64,000 nt of DNA from Davidsoniella eucalypti (Eukaryota > Ascomycota > Sordariomycetes > Microascales > Ceratocystidaceae). Positions 12,437 through 24,829 of the stretch are shown here, piece by piece. A program made the position numbers and the translations under genes. The notes under the pieces are model-generated. The model saw only the letters and a list, made by a program, of their open reading frames with translations. It ran no database searches and was not told the DNA's origin. The DNA lies in the NCBI GenBank assembly GCA_004009845.1, contig RMBW01000010.1, forward strand, positions 124,001 through 188,000. The letters are read 5' to 3'. The stretch's first letter is position 1; each line of letters begins with the position of its first letter.

Positions 12437-15400
12437 ATAATCCAAACAAGACCAACTACATGACTACATGAGGCATCTTCTAAGTACTGATTGGTGTTGA
12501 AGACAAGGTATTTTGACATCTTTTCTGCAAAAAAAGTTTTAGCCTTAGCAGCCAAGTCTCATGACCTCAATAAAGTTCGTTGTTCACTTATTATTCGTCC
12601 ATTACTATAGATATTGTGCAATGTAGATAAACGAAGGGGACGAAATACTAGTCTATCAAAATATGCTCGTAAAACTTGCCCTGAGGTAGCTCTAGTAAAA
12701 CATAGAAAGAACGCCTCACTGCCTTGTATCTGCACATGTCTTACTTTCTAACTTTATTTTTGGTAAATTTGATTCTTTTGACGTCAGAAATATTGTGTAA
12801 AAAGGAAAATATACTGTGCTGTTAGTGCTGACGCCAAAACAACCACGTATGTAGCTACATATCTTTTTTGCTCTATTGTCTAGTTACATATGTAAGTATT
12901 TCCAATATACTATTTGGCTTGATTTGATTATATTAAACGTCTACTTAAGTCACGAAGATCATACGACGCCGGATGCCATATACGAATACCACTAGGAAAG
13001 AAAGACACAAAAAAGGCCGTTTACAGCCTCGATGAACTTTGCGGCTAAGAGAATAAATCAGGATGCGTATTGATTTCTTAGACCCAAGAAAAAAAAAAGA
13101 AAACAAGAAACCAGAAACCAGAAACAAAGCCTCAACCCAAAATGCACTACTGCCATGTGTTTCTAAATATAACTTTTTTTTTTCGTTTCCCGTCCCTCTG
13201 TGGCTAAAACACAACGGGCAGAGCAAAAAAAAAAAAAAGGCCAGATTTCTTACTCCACGGTTCTGTTTCCCATTGGAGCCTCGTGTTTGGCAAGTTACAT
13301 ACTTTGCTCGTAATTGGAACACGAGAAATAGAAGTAATTTCGTCATTTTGCTGTTTTCGATATATGTACCTTTACTTTTTTTGTTCTAGAAAATCCCGAT
13401 TCTGAACGCATATACGTATGTACAAATACACCAAATTCAGAATGTCAAAAAGAAACAGAAACAAAAACAAAAACAAATTGACAATGTTTTCTCCCTTTCG
13501 TATTCTCGGCTCGATATTTCCCAGTCTGAGCTCTTCCCAACTTTCTTGCATATAGAACTGTTCATTTGACTCTATGGAGAAGTGCCCTGATCAGAATCAG
13601 GTGCCGCATGCAGAAGCTACGTCCTACTCCTCTGCAAGCCGTCTTTTCTCATCGCTATCCCGAGCTCGTTAACGCCGTTGCCATTTGTGTACTAATATTC
13701 TGCTCTTGTTCAGAGTCTGTCTTGTTCCCTAAGCTTTTTTGCTGTGCCAAGACTAGCAGGCAACCTAAAAAAGAAAACAAGAAAAAAACTCGGGCCAGGC
13801 GGGAAACACGGTTCGCCTTTTTCCTCTTCCTATCTCTCTCTTTCTGCCAATTGCCTAAGAACGTGTATCTCTTCGCTTTACCCCGTCTATTTCAGCATTA
13901 AACCCACTGGACGCTGATGGCTCTTACAGAGGCTACAGGGAGTCCAATGCGCCGCCTGCCGTCGCCGTTCAGTGTATAGTTGTAGACCATTGGATCGCAC
14001 CGATAAAAGCCCAGATAGTTAGATGAACTCTTCGTTCAGGCAAATCGTCTGATGAATTGACCACTAGTAGACATTCAGCTAGAAAATAACAAAAGAAGAC
14101 AACAAATCTGCTATCAGCATCGATCACATCATCAGCGGTGTGATTCCAGATTTAGAAACCAGAACCGGCAAGCCCCTTCTATATCTCTAATATGTAAACA
14201 TTAGAACTGCGGAACATCAGACCAAACGGAAACGTCAAGATATGGTGTTTTAAGAAAACTGCTTGAAATAAGTAGAGCCAAATCAGTGAGATGCACTAGA
14301 TAACATGGCAAAATGTCCATGGCTGGGAAATGTGCCTGGACGCTTGCCATACCGCTCTTTTATTTGTTATTCCTTTTATTCCCTTTTTTTGTTGCGTCTT
14401 CGGATCAGGGCCAATCTTCATAGTGTATGTGATTGTTAATCGGCTTATGATGGAAGTATCCGGTTGGTGATATCCTTCCCTGTCTCCTTGCCTCACCTTC
14501 TTTTAGCGATCGTCATTGCTTAACAAGTATATGTAGAGGCTCACTTTGTCGACCCGACCAGGGGGACATAGTATAAACATTCATACAAAGCTTAGTATTT
14601 GATTTGATTTGGGATGGGATGGACGGACACAAAGCCTGGTTTCCGCATCTCGATTTGACATCTTGGAAGTAGATCGTCAACCTCGAATTTAGTCGACTTC
14701 TTCCAGCCTCCCCCAAGCCATTTCTTCTTACATGTGAAGAATCAGTGTCAGGGAGAGCAGCCTGATATCATCCTACATAACAAGCGAACAAGGAAAAACA
14801 AGAAGGTGGCCTTTATGCACTACAGTGGAGTTCCTATGAGAAAAGTTTAAGCGAATATGTCCCACCCAAAGATCCAGGAAACTTAGCAAAACTTCTCCCC
14901 AAGCAAGCCCTGAGTTTGTTGATTTGGCAGTACAAGATACACAGTATATGGTTCAGATCTCTATCGCTTCAGATCAATTTGCAGTAGCCAGCCCCTCTGT
15001 TTTTTTTTTTTGTTATTCTGTGTGTACAACTATCCTTCTCTCCTGTCATTATGTGCTTACTTGGTCAGGATAGGACAATTGACATAACTTAGGCTTGGTG
15101 AGCTAATCTCTCGAACATGTTTCTTCAGAACCATACCAGGCGTTTTCATGAAACTTGAGTCATGGCTGAAGCTTTCTAGTTTACCGCGTTTCCTGAACAT
15201 CACCATCTCCTACGGCTTTCAAGCCTACCAATTTTCCTTCCATGTTGTTCTCGAAACATGACACAGCCCACTTCAAATCTAATCAACAATGTTATCACAG
15301 ATAATAGATGCTAATCTACCGACTTTCAAGATTGCGGCTCTCTTGATAATCCCTATGCTAATTTCAACTTCAAAGTAGAGGTGGATACTCCCTATGGTGA

Positions 15401-18400
15401 TCATCGTCGCTCTAGTGTCGTAGCAACTAAAGCCTCAAGTACTTGTCCTCCTACACGCCCTCTCATTCTCATTTCCGCCAAATCATAGTTGTATGGATGG
15501 ATGTATCCTATCAAAGAAATGATATTGGCATTATTGCTACATTATTACATGGAATCCTGGTTACGACCTGACCTGTGCGTTTTCTCAAGAAGCAAGAAGA
15601 GTTGAAAACAGGTAAGTCCTAGTTTGTTAGTTAGTTAGCAAGTCAAGGTCAAGAAAGTCACCACTCGTGTGCACATCCTCATCTTGTCTATCTGCGTTGC
15701 ACCTGCATTAGCTTAGCTCTCCTACCAGGGTTATTCTCTAGAACTACCACATGTGTACACACAAACCAACACCGCACCGACCTTGGAACCTTACTTATCA
15801 AGTAGCTGAACACTGCATAATATCACAAAGAGTTTACAAAGAAGGGGTCAAGGAAGGGAAAATCGCAGCTTTGATCTCTCCACTACTACATGTACGAACC
15901 CTTACCAAGAGCACTCGTCTAACCTGGTTCATCTAACCCACTAGTGCCCGCTCATGAAAGGGCAATTGTTCGTTCTAGCCACGGGGAAATCAATTTTTTA
16001 TTCTTGCTCTGTGATTGCAAAAGGCCGTGCGCAGACGGCATTTTGTTAGTGTAATCTAGTACAATTTCGTTGTTATTATTTCATGAACTAAGCAAAGCCC
16101 CCCCTAAGCAGACAATAAGAAAAGATCAAGAAGTCCGGGGCATGGACAAATAGCGAAAGAGAATGCAAACAAGCCACGCCATGCCATGCAGGACCAACCG
16201 AGATATTCATTCCCTTTTCCCTACCCACAAACCAGGGCTTAAGATTGGTTACGTTCCCTCTGGTTACTTTATTCCAGTCTCAATCAAGATTGTTCGCTAA
16301 GCTGGGTCTTTGTTCTCGTTGTATGTTTGTTACTACTGTGTCTCTATTCCTCATCGCCACCCCTTCAGTGTTTCAGGATTCCCGGGGTTTGTTAGAAATA
16401 ACAACAAAATATAAGAAATAAGAAGACAAAACTCCAAACTCGTTGGTGTGTACAAGCAAATATTGGTTCCTTTTATTTGTTAGAGGGCGCCACAGAACAA
16501 AAAAAAAAAAACATCCCTAAATCATGGGAGCTACTACCTTCTTTGCAATTAGCATTCTAGAAGCTGAAGCGAGAGAGGCTTTGCGGGAAGCAAACATCGT
16601 GATCGTGATCGATATTCATTATCTAATACTATGCTCCTCTCTTTCTACCCTTGGACAAACAACAGCTTTCGCGAAGCTATATTCAACCTGATATCCCGTA
16701 TCCGATAAATTATATTTGTGTGGAAGGCTCTTGTAAAAGTATATGCCGCAACCGCTTGTGCTTCTTGACACCAAAGTCTTGAAGGGACTTTGGATCTCTT
16801 TCCCTTTCCTCCCGTTCACTATATTATGTTTTAGTACCCGGAGTCTGACCCCATCATAATAGTAGTGATGACTACAGTATTTTGCCTTTTCCGTCTTCGT
16901 GGCTTGTGTAATGAAGACTTGTATCTGTTTGCTTGTCTCTATATGCAATAGTTCCATTGGCTTATACATCGTGATCTGTACCTCTTTTCTTCTAGGTTAC
17001 ATATATATCACGGTATGTGTTTGTTCAAACCATTATTTTTTCTAGCAACCCATACTTGTTGTGTCTGGGGGAATTCTATATGTATGGCTTACACTTTAAG
17101 TCATGTGCTAACTGGAAACGAGGATAATATCAAAGCGGGTGACGTTTACGATACGTGATGTCTACACATATATTTTCCTAGAAATGCCATACAAATAACA
17201 AGCCGGAAAGAGAGAGAGAGAGAAAGTATTGCCGTCAAACAGAAAATAAGAAACAAGAGTAATTGTTTGTTTTGCTCCGTGTAAACGTCATATACAACGC
17301 TTTACCTGGTGTAAGGCTATTTCTGTTTATTGTTTAATGAATCTAATATGTAGTAAACGATACTGTAGCATTGGTAACATTCAAAGTATGTGTTAGAAAA
17401 TATATAAAAGACAACTAATTAAGAGTCATATTTGTGAGTATTTGTATCAGTACTGCAAACTATTGAAGACTTTTGGTATTTTTTGCATCGATGATTAAGA
17501 AATAGATGTAGATGAGAAAGAATAGGGTTAGATAATACATACTAGGGTTTATGCTTACGTCGAGCAAGCAATTCATAAGAAAGTTACACATCATTCGCGT
17601 GGTTAGTATTATTCCCCTTCATTCAACTTGTAATAATAATATCTGCAAGCTCTCCATTTATCTTGAATATGATATAAAGAGGGAGACTACCATAATGACT
17701 GCCGACGACTTACCCTCAGCTGAGTTATAATTACTAGCGGTTATACTTGTACATAATGTGCTCTTATCTAGCTAACTGAATACAAAGAAGATAGCTACAA
17801 ATATGAAAGTAAAGACCGAAAAAAACTGCAATTAGATAATCATTTTTTGTTAACATGTAGGTGATTGATCGTGCAACAATTAGACATACAACGCATGATA
17901 TCACTTCTGCAAGCTTTGCCCCGCATTGAATTCTACCTACTTCGTCGATATACCAATGATGCAAAGCAACATAACACCAACTGCATATCATACTGCGAGA
18001 ATTTGGGTACATACTATATCATCTTGATTGCCCAACCACGCAAGAAAACTAATGCATCAAACTTCCTCAGATGAAACCTTTTACTTTGTTGATTCCCAGT
18101 TAGCCCAATGGGAAATATGTAGGTAGATAGACAGCTATGTAACACCAAGTTCGATTGTTCTATTATAGACTGGATCATTGGAAACCCCACCATTAGACAT
18201 CTGTTTTGATTACATGGTTGCATTTTAGAGCCTAACGACAGGTAAGGTGGCAATTGTATGTTATAACTGCGGGCCATTTATTGTTGCCTATAAAATCAGG
18301 AAGGAAAATAGAAAGTATAAACACACGACTGGCCACATGATAATGGATTCTAGTTCTGATGATACTTTTTGAAAATTCAGCATTCAACATTCAAACTCTC

Positions 18401-18697
18401 CATCAAGGCACACCAAACGTCTCACTTTCTCATTTCTACGTGACGTCATTTGAGTTCTAAAGAAGAAAAACATTTTGCAATACATAGCTTCAGCTAGGTA
18501 AGATCTTTGGCGAGCTCAAGATGAATAAATATAAATCTTCAAAGCTAACATATCAGCGAAAAGAAACATAAAAAAGAAGAAGAAGAGGTAGCAGACGGCG
18601 GACCGACAGCCGCAACTAGTGAGTCAAGAGCATACAATATATATATACCGTGATATTATATGAATACTAACCAACGTTATTCATTAAGGTCAATCAA
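12437..18697. other. Right part of the gene desert
   Basis: About 6.3 kb of AT-rich DNA with no supported gene. It contains A/T homopolymers, an AAACAAAAAC-type repeat near 13451-13475, a C-rich/poly-A patch around 13200-13240 and an (AG)7 tract at 17209-17222. The longest frame is 16619-16969 (minus, 116 codons), which has no motif and no splice or promoter context I can defend. The last few hundred bases (about 18.4-18.7 kb) are presumably promoter and leader of the kinase-like gene, with a TATATATA stretch near 18639-18646, about 55 bases before the ATG. Confidence 0.4.
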
Positions 18698-20650
18698 ATG
18701 AGTACTGCCGGAAAATTCTACCCTAAAGAGCTTCGTCAATGGACTGCCTTTGACAGATTACATAACGAGAAGTTTGAGGAAGCGAAAGATCTATTCAAAG
18801 ATAGACTAATCTTCCCATCTTTTCTTACTTTGAAAACGTATGCGGAAACGGTGGTGCGTCCTTCGCAAAGTGATGTATCCGATTTTTTACACAACGCCAA
18901 CGAGAAACCTATGACATGGCTTGCAGACGCATATTGCAGGGCTAAACCACGAAGTTTCACTAGTATAACATACCGTTATACGAAACCTGGAGGCAATTTC
19001 GTTCCACACCACCAAGTTGTCGACGATACATCATCAGATGAAGATTCAACGCCGGAATTACAACCTGTTGTGCAAGCTTGTACTTCCAAAAAACATCTCG
19101 ACGATGATGGCACAACTTCTGATAACCAACCTGGTAGTAAGCGGCCTGCTACTTCTTCACCACCGCGTAGTCAACCTCGAAAGAAGACCACACATCATAC
19201 CAACTACACTTATAGTGCTGAAAGAGGTCCGGACGCTGTTTGTGTAGGTCAAGATGACAGCGAAGAACATGACTTGTTTGTCATTGGATACATAGGCGCA
19301 AATGTACTCTCTTCAGAACTCAGCTCACACATCTTAGACCCTGACGTTAATAGCGACAATCGGACAATCTTCTCCGCTATTCTTCAAGATCCCCTTTTAC
19401 AGGTTCAGTCCGGGAAATTTACTGTTGTCCGGCGCTTAATCCGTATCTTCCACTATATGGTGACTCAAGGTCGTGAGTATGGCTACCTGTCTAGTGCCGA
19501 GTCTACGATCTATCTCCACCATAACGCACAAAACCCCGGTGTACTGTTTTATCGCGTCCGAACAAACCAATCCATTGTTCCTGGATGGGGACCAATAGAC
19601 AAGCCCTTAGAACCTTTCGAAGTGACATCTCTTATTGAGAATAGTATCAAGGCCATACCTCTTGCACTATCTTTCACGATGTTCCTTCTAGCAATTGACC
19701 AGCCACGGATGAGCGTTGGTGATAGGCTTGAAATGGAGTCAAAACTAGTTCGATGGGGAAAGTTTTATCCAGGTCAGAGCACCAATTCTCCGACCCCAGC
19801 TCGGCAACGGCAGATGTTGCCAAGATCGGATCTGAACCAGTTAACATCGGCACTATCAGACCCATCATCAACACAAGGAGAAAAACCACCAACAGATTCA
19901 CATGGTGATGATGATGATGGTAGCTGTAGTGCTACATACACCATCTTCAAGCCCGTCTACGACTCTGAATCAAATACTGTACTCGAGGTTGAGACCGAAA
20001 TTCCACCTGCTTTAGATGAGTATTGTACGCACAAGTGCCTTCTTGGATTGGTCCGTGGTGAAGCACTCGATGTAGAGTGTCCTAATTTTGCCGCCCATAA
20101 TGCTGCTGCTTCTAATGCTAAACACCCTATCACGGTACCACAGTTGAAGGCTATCATCAAGAAGCAACTAGATATTTGTCGGAGATTTGGGTGCTATGTC
20201 TTCAACAACATTCATGGTCGAGTTGGCATGCTCATGAAGCTTACAGCATATCCTTATGGGTATACATTTGTGGCAAAGGGCGCGGAAGAGGTAGCCTTAG
20301 GGCACTTGCAGTATGAGGCTCGGGTTTATAAGCGACTTGAAAAATTTCAGGGCGATTGGATACCGGCGTGTCTGGGTCGGATTGATGTTGAAGGTATCAG
20401 AACTGGAATGTATACTGAGATCCGACATATGCTTCTTCTATCGTATGGTGGTAAAAGCTTTGGCAGAGACAACCCTAATACTGACAGCCAGTACAAGTTG
20501 GTACAGTCATTGGTTGAGACTCTCGAAACATTTGGTGTGATGGGCTTTGATATTCACTGGCACAACATACTTTGGGACGCTCAGAGGGAGAAGTTGATGC
20601 TGATTGATTTTGAAAATACGTACGACAAGTCCAAGCGGCGTTATGTATAA
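18698..20650 (+). CDS. Fungal kinase-like protein (YGYL/FunK1-like family)
   Basis: A single frame of 650 codons. Residues 1-100 are a helical N-terminal part, and about 105-180 are acidic, Ser/Pro-rich and probably disordered. About 190-350 carry the block around RIFHYMVTQGREYGYLSSAES (E260), which is characteristic of a large family of filamentous-ascomycete kinase-like proteins related to FunK1. About 360-430 is another low-complexity linker. The C-terminal 150 residues are a protein-kinase-like fold: K527 in FVAKG (ATP lysine), E540 in YEARVYKRL (helix C), D618 in GFDIHWHN (catalytic loop, with HRD changed to GFD), N623, and D637 in DFE (metal aspartate). The protein ends soon after DFE, so there is no C-lobe of classic size, as is usual for this family. 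Substrate and role are unknown. It sits alone between 11.7 kb and 2.2 kb of gene-free DNA. Confidence 0.75.
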   Translation: MSTAGKFYPKELRQWTAFDRLHNEKFEEAKDLFKDRLIFPSFLTLKTYAETVVRPSQSDVSDFLHNANEKPMTWLADAYCRAKPRSFTSITYRYTKPGGNFVPHHQVVDDTSSDEDSTPELQPVVQACTSKKHLDDDGTTSDNQPGSKRPATSSPPRSQPRKKTTHHTNYTYSAERGPDAVCVGQDDSEEHDLFVIGYIGANVLSSELSSHILDPDVNSDNRTIFSAILQDPLLQVQSGKFTVVRRLIRIFHYMVTQGREYGYLSSAESTIYLHHNAQNPGVLFYRVRTNQSIVPGWGPIDKPLEPFEVTSLIENSIKAIPLALSFTMFLLAIDQPRMSVGDRLEMESKLVRWGKFYPGQSTNSPTPARQRQMLPRSDLNQLTSALSDPSSTQGEKPPTDSHGDDDDGSCSATYTIFKPVYDSESNTVLEVETEIPPALDEYCTHKCLLGLVRGEALDVECPNFAAHNAAASNAKHPITVPQLKAIIKKQLDICRRFGCYVFNNIHGRVGMLMKLTAYPYGYTFVAKGAEEVALGHLQYEARVYKRLEKFQGDWIPACLGRIDVEGIRTGMYTEIRHMLLLSYGGKSFGRDNPNTDSQYKLVQSLVETLETFGVMGFDIHWHNILWDAQREKLMLIDFENTYDKSKRRYV

Positions 20651-22884
20651 GTATGTGGCTGAGCACGAGATAGATAGAGATAGTTAGTAGCTCAATAACA
20701 TTTTAAAACATAAACATTGGACGTGGATAGAATAAGTAGTTTTTTTCCTATGAGCTAACGGGCCGTGAGTAGCTGTTCTTTTGGAATGCCAATTTCATTA
20801 AACTACTTGACTTTGATCAACTAGAGGCTCTATTGTCTTTGATTGTCGTATTGTATAATGGCTCTGGTGCCAACACATTAAAAGCTATGAACAAATATGT
20901 ATCTTGAATCTTAGTCCTTTGTTCTCAAATTTCAAATTTCCTCCTGTATACTGTTTTCCCTTGACACTATGAACTTGATATTACGACCCTCCCGTCTTCT
21001 CCTACTTTGGTGTGAGTTCGTGCAAGGACGTATTATGGGTTAAATTCAATATCTGCTTTTTCTTCTTTTTCTTACTGAGGAACTGACTTGCTTAAAGGCC
21101 TTTGCCTTGTGGCAATGGGGTTGAAATTACTATATGCGGATTTAGTGAGTTAGCTAGGTGATTTGAGCACACACATAAACCAAAAAAACCCCAATATATG
21201 TATACAGATATGTATATGAGGAGAACCCTCTAAACAAAGAGACGTCGTGCACGCGTAGGAAGCCGAGCGAGAGAGGGGGGGAACGGCTCGATCAAAGCCG
21301 TAGACAAGAATGGCTTATCTGTGCATCATCATACACATATCCCAAAATGTAAAATTTTTCTTTTTTTTTTGCTGTAAGAAATACTTGATTTTATCTACTT
21401 TTCGGAAGAAAATAGGCGATACTACACACAAAACTCAAATGCCGCTAAAAAAAAAAAAAGGATTTGTTTCTCTTTTGTGCTTCTTATCTTGACTTGGGGC
21501 TGAAAATGGACAACCTCTTCGTCGTGTGTACCGCTAAATTATAGCCAAGATTAACATTCGTTCGTCGGTCTTTATCAATTGCGATATCTTTGTCAGGCGG
21601 GGGGCACATGAGCAAATTTGTCTTTTTTTTTCTTTTCTTTTCTTTTCTTTTTTTGAGCACATGGCCTTCATAGTAATCTTTGATTTGATGTTGCTATGTA
21701 ACTGTCTGCTGCAAGTTACTGCAAAAACAGAAAACAAAATCTCTGTTTCCTCCCGTCTCACCCGGAATAAAACTTTGCAACTACTTGCTCCCCATTCGGC
21801 TTGATTTTATGTATCCCTTCTCTCTGACTCTATTTTACCAACCAACCATCACTACGACCATAGAATTGATGTGGGGCAGATGTCACATGCCATCATCCAG
21901 ACTCGTCGTCTACCCGTCTATAGAGCAGGAATAAAGAGAGCACATCAAAAGTATTGCCGATAACGTAGACAAACGAATCTTTAGTGACAGAAACCACCCT
22001 AAAATAAACATATGCATCTCTAGTAGTAAAAGGAAAGGAACGGTACAGAATATGGAATGGAAGCAGCGAACATGGATAATTGATTGAAATGGCCTAGAAT
22101 GGCTTAAGCCAAAACCCACCTTCGTGCAGCAGATACCGCAATCGCTCTTTTTGAACCACGGCAGAAATACTGCTGCCTTACGTATCTAGGAAAGAGAGAA
22201 GTTATGGAGCAAAAGGATGAGAGAGAAGGAGGGAAAAGATAGGACGCCGAACACCAAGAGTGCTCATGGGATTCTCTTCTCTCCTCTTCTATGACGGTAT
22301 ATTGCCTAGGAGCAAAAACAAAATAGACGGGTATGCATGCAACATAAAATCGCCTCGGTGTCGGCGGGTTTTCTATGCGATATACATGGCATGCCTTTTA
22401 TCTTTCTTTGCCTTGATAGACTGCTGAGGCCGGGAGAGTAGTATATTTCCGAGTAGCATCTATTTCGTTGGTGTATGCTTATCATCACCTTTGTGAGGCT
22501 ATTTGCATACGAGCTACTCTTTACACTAGTGTGCCGCTCGTACCAGTGGAAGGCAAATGTCTAGGCAACGCTTACTATCTATCATGTCGCATATGAGACA
22601 GAGAAAACATCATGACATGAAATACGGGTTGTAAGAAAAGGGATATTCCGGCAATCGATAGCACTCGTTGAAATTCAAATTATGTAGTAGATTAAGGCGA
22701 CCTATGACATATGGGACATATTCAGAATTAAGACCGGCAACGACTATTTTTTACTTTGTATTAATCGATACTATGGGACCGAATGTATTGAAGCTACAGA
22801 TCAAAATCTGTTTCTCCGAGATACATAGTACTAACTGACAAAAGGAGATAGATAAAACTACACTTTCCCTAAAATCGGCGCAGA
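20651..22884. other. Intergenic region, no supported gene
   Basis: This lies between the 3' ends of the kinase-like gene (+) and the GATA-factor gene (-). It is AT-rich with long T and CT tracts, including a TTTTC tandem run at about 21624-21654. A short perfect hairpin (ACGGCT, 7-base loop, AGCCGT) lies near 21283-21301 beside a GAGAGAGGGGGG purine tract. I see no coding frame or RNA gene. Confidence 0.4.
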
Positions 22885-24814
22885 CTATGACGACAATTCA
22901 AGTTCTGTCTTCAGCTCTTCTTTAATGGTATTGGAAGATGCAGCGTTGGTTGTATCTGTTGGCCGGAAAGACTCGGAAGCAACTGCAAGTGATTCCAGAG
23001 TGTTTTCAGCTGGAACCGACTCAAATCCATTGACAGGCTCTACCGATAGTTCTACATTGGGTTCCGCGTGATCCTCGGTGCTTTCTTCGACATGTTCTTG
23101 GACTGCAGCTAGATCATGAACAGGCTCGATATGAGGCAGATCTTCACCTTCGTCTAGCCTAGACTTTAGGGCAGACACCGCTTCCTCAACTGAGACATGT
23201 ACATCGTTCCCTAAAGCCGATGGAGGGTCTACCTTAAGAGAGCTGTCAATAGCAGTATCAACAATCGAAGTTGAAGCAGTGGTATTTACTGCTTGGTCGT
23301 GAGGAGTGGCAGTAGCGTTGATAGATTCTTCAGGGGCTGCTGCCACCGACATAGACATGTCGGGTTGCGCGGGCATGTCTGACAGCATATCGACATGATC
23401 AGAGGCGCTGACATCCATGGCATCGTGTATTTCGGTAGATAACCCTGCTGAAATATGATGACTGTGATCATGCATGGAAACTGGCATATGAACAGAAGAG
23501 GCTGCTTGATCAATAGAGACCGATGAAGCAGGAAGGCCATCGATGTCCATGCTAGCAACTAGACTGTCGTGTGGATGTACAAGATGGCTGCCGGAATCTC
23601 TATGGGGTTCTGTCGGTGTGGAGATGTCATGATGCGACATTTGCGACTGAAGATGGGCTTCAGATGCCGCCGTGGCAATGGCCATGATGGGATCTTCAAG
23701 GGTTTCAGCAATGCGAGCCCTTTTTCTGCTTGGCTCGCCAGTTTCTCTAAGTTCTGACTCGAGTTCATCTAACCGGCGCTTGAGTGAAGCTTCTCTGTGG
23801 TGGCTCTCTTCGAGCTGTGAGGACATAGTACTATTGGCTTTGAGTAGCTCGTCAATCTGCTGTCGAAGATGGGTTTCAGTAGCACCACTGATCTCCTGAT
23901 CCCTACGCGCGTTTGCTTCATCTTGTTCCAATTGACCCAGACGGCCACGGAACAACTCGTTGATAAGCTCCAACTCATTGACACGGGTGCGGAGTTGTGC
24001 AATCACCTGGTCATGGCCCTGAGACGTTGAGTCATGGCGAGTATCACCATTAAGACCAGGCGAGCCGGTTCTGGGGAAATGATTGAGGGTTGCGTGTGAG
24101 AATTGCGAATCATCAATATTTGGAAAGCCGCTTAGACCAGTGGCATACAACTGCGAGGCACCTCGTGATTGGTCGTTGTCTCCATGAACGCCATTGCCAG
24201 CCTTATTGACACGACGAGAAGCCTGGGCTGCAAGGCTGTTTAGGTCAACGGAGTTGATGTCCGGAGCCAGAGTATATTGTTGTTGCTGCTAGAACGAATA
24301 ATGCGTCAGCATATATGCGCCTTTAAGAAATCGGTGCATCTTGGTTAACAATTGCGCGCTACAAGCCCAAGTCTCAAAGATTGTGAGCTGTGTAGCGTGC
24401 GATTTGCATCCCACAATGAGTGGATTGATTCGTTGTTTGGCGGATTGTTATAGATCGAGATAGATAAAAATAAGTCGCTGTGTTATCGTTATCGATACCG
24501 CGATACAAAAAAAAAGCGCGGAATTTGTGGAGGTGTATAGTATTGTTTTATACAATGGATTACAAGCTACTAACCTTCTTTTTAATGCTATCGATGTCAT
24601 TGCGCATAACCTTGACGCGATTACGGCTTTTGATGACATCGGTCTTTAGGGAAATCGGGCGCGGCCGCCCATGAAGCTTTAAAAAAAGACCACAGGCATT
24701 GCACAGCACGGCGCCGTATTCATCTCGACGCCAAAGCGGCGTTGTTGAAGTACCGCAGTTGTGGCAGGTTGGCTGTTGTTGCGTTTGCGGATTGTGGTTA
24801 GCTGGGGTCGCCAT
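22885..24814 (-). CDS. areB: GATA-type zinc-finger transcription factor with coiled coil (AreB/ASD4/NreB type)
   Basis: Exon 24814-24575, a GTTAGT...TAG intron of 286 nt (24574-24289) and exon 24288-22885 join in phase 0 to give 547 residues. Residues 17-41 are a single class IV zinc finger (C-X2-C-X17-C-X2-C, from CHNC to CNAC). It is followed by the very conserved basic tail KLHGRPRPISLKTDVIKSRN that marks the AreB/ASD4/Dal80 group. About residues 172-262 form a long coiled coil beginning QLRTRVNELELINELFRGR, the dimerisation zipper typical of AreB. Known members repress or modulate nitrogen-catabolic genes by competing with AreA for HGATAR sites. Unusual here is the long C-terminal part (about residues 280-547), which is acidic, Ser/His/Asp-rich and probably disordered, so the protein is longer than I recall for family members (about 300-430). 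A longer isoform from upstream exons is likely (see 25818-26215). Confidence 0.88.
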
Positions 24815-24829
24815 AATATACCAAGCGTA

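Noticed and set aside
16619..16969. 116-codon minus-strand frame in the gene desert
   Set aside because: Reads somewhat like protein but has no motif and lies in AT-rich DNA where frames of this length arise by chance. Not strong enough to annotate.
21283..21301. Small perfect hairpin as a terminator or RNA gene
   Set aside because: A 6-bp stem is expected by chance in this much sequence, and bacterial-type terminators do not apply to a fungal nuclear gene.
22885..23768. Other-frame readings of the GATA-factor exon on both strands
   Set aside because: They are shadows of the long coding exon, which has clear coiled-coil and low-complexity content in one frame.
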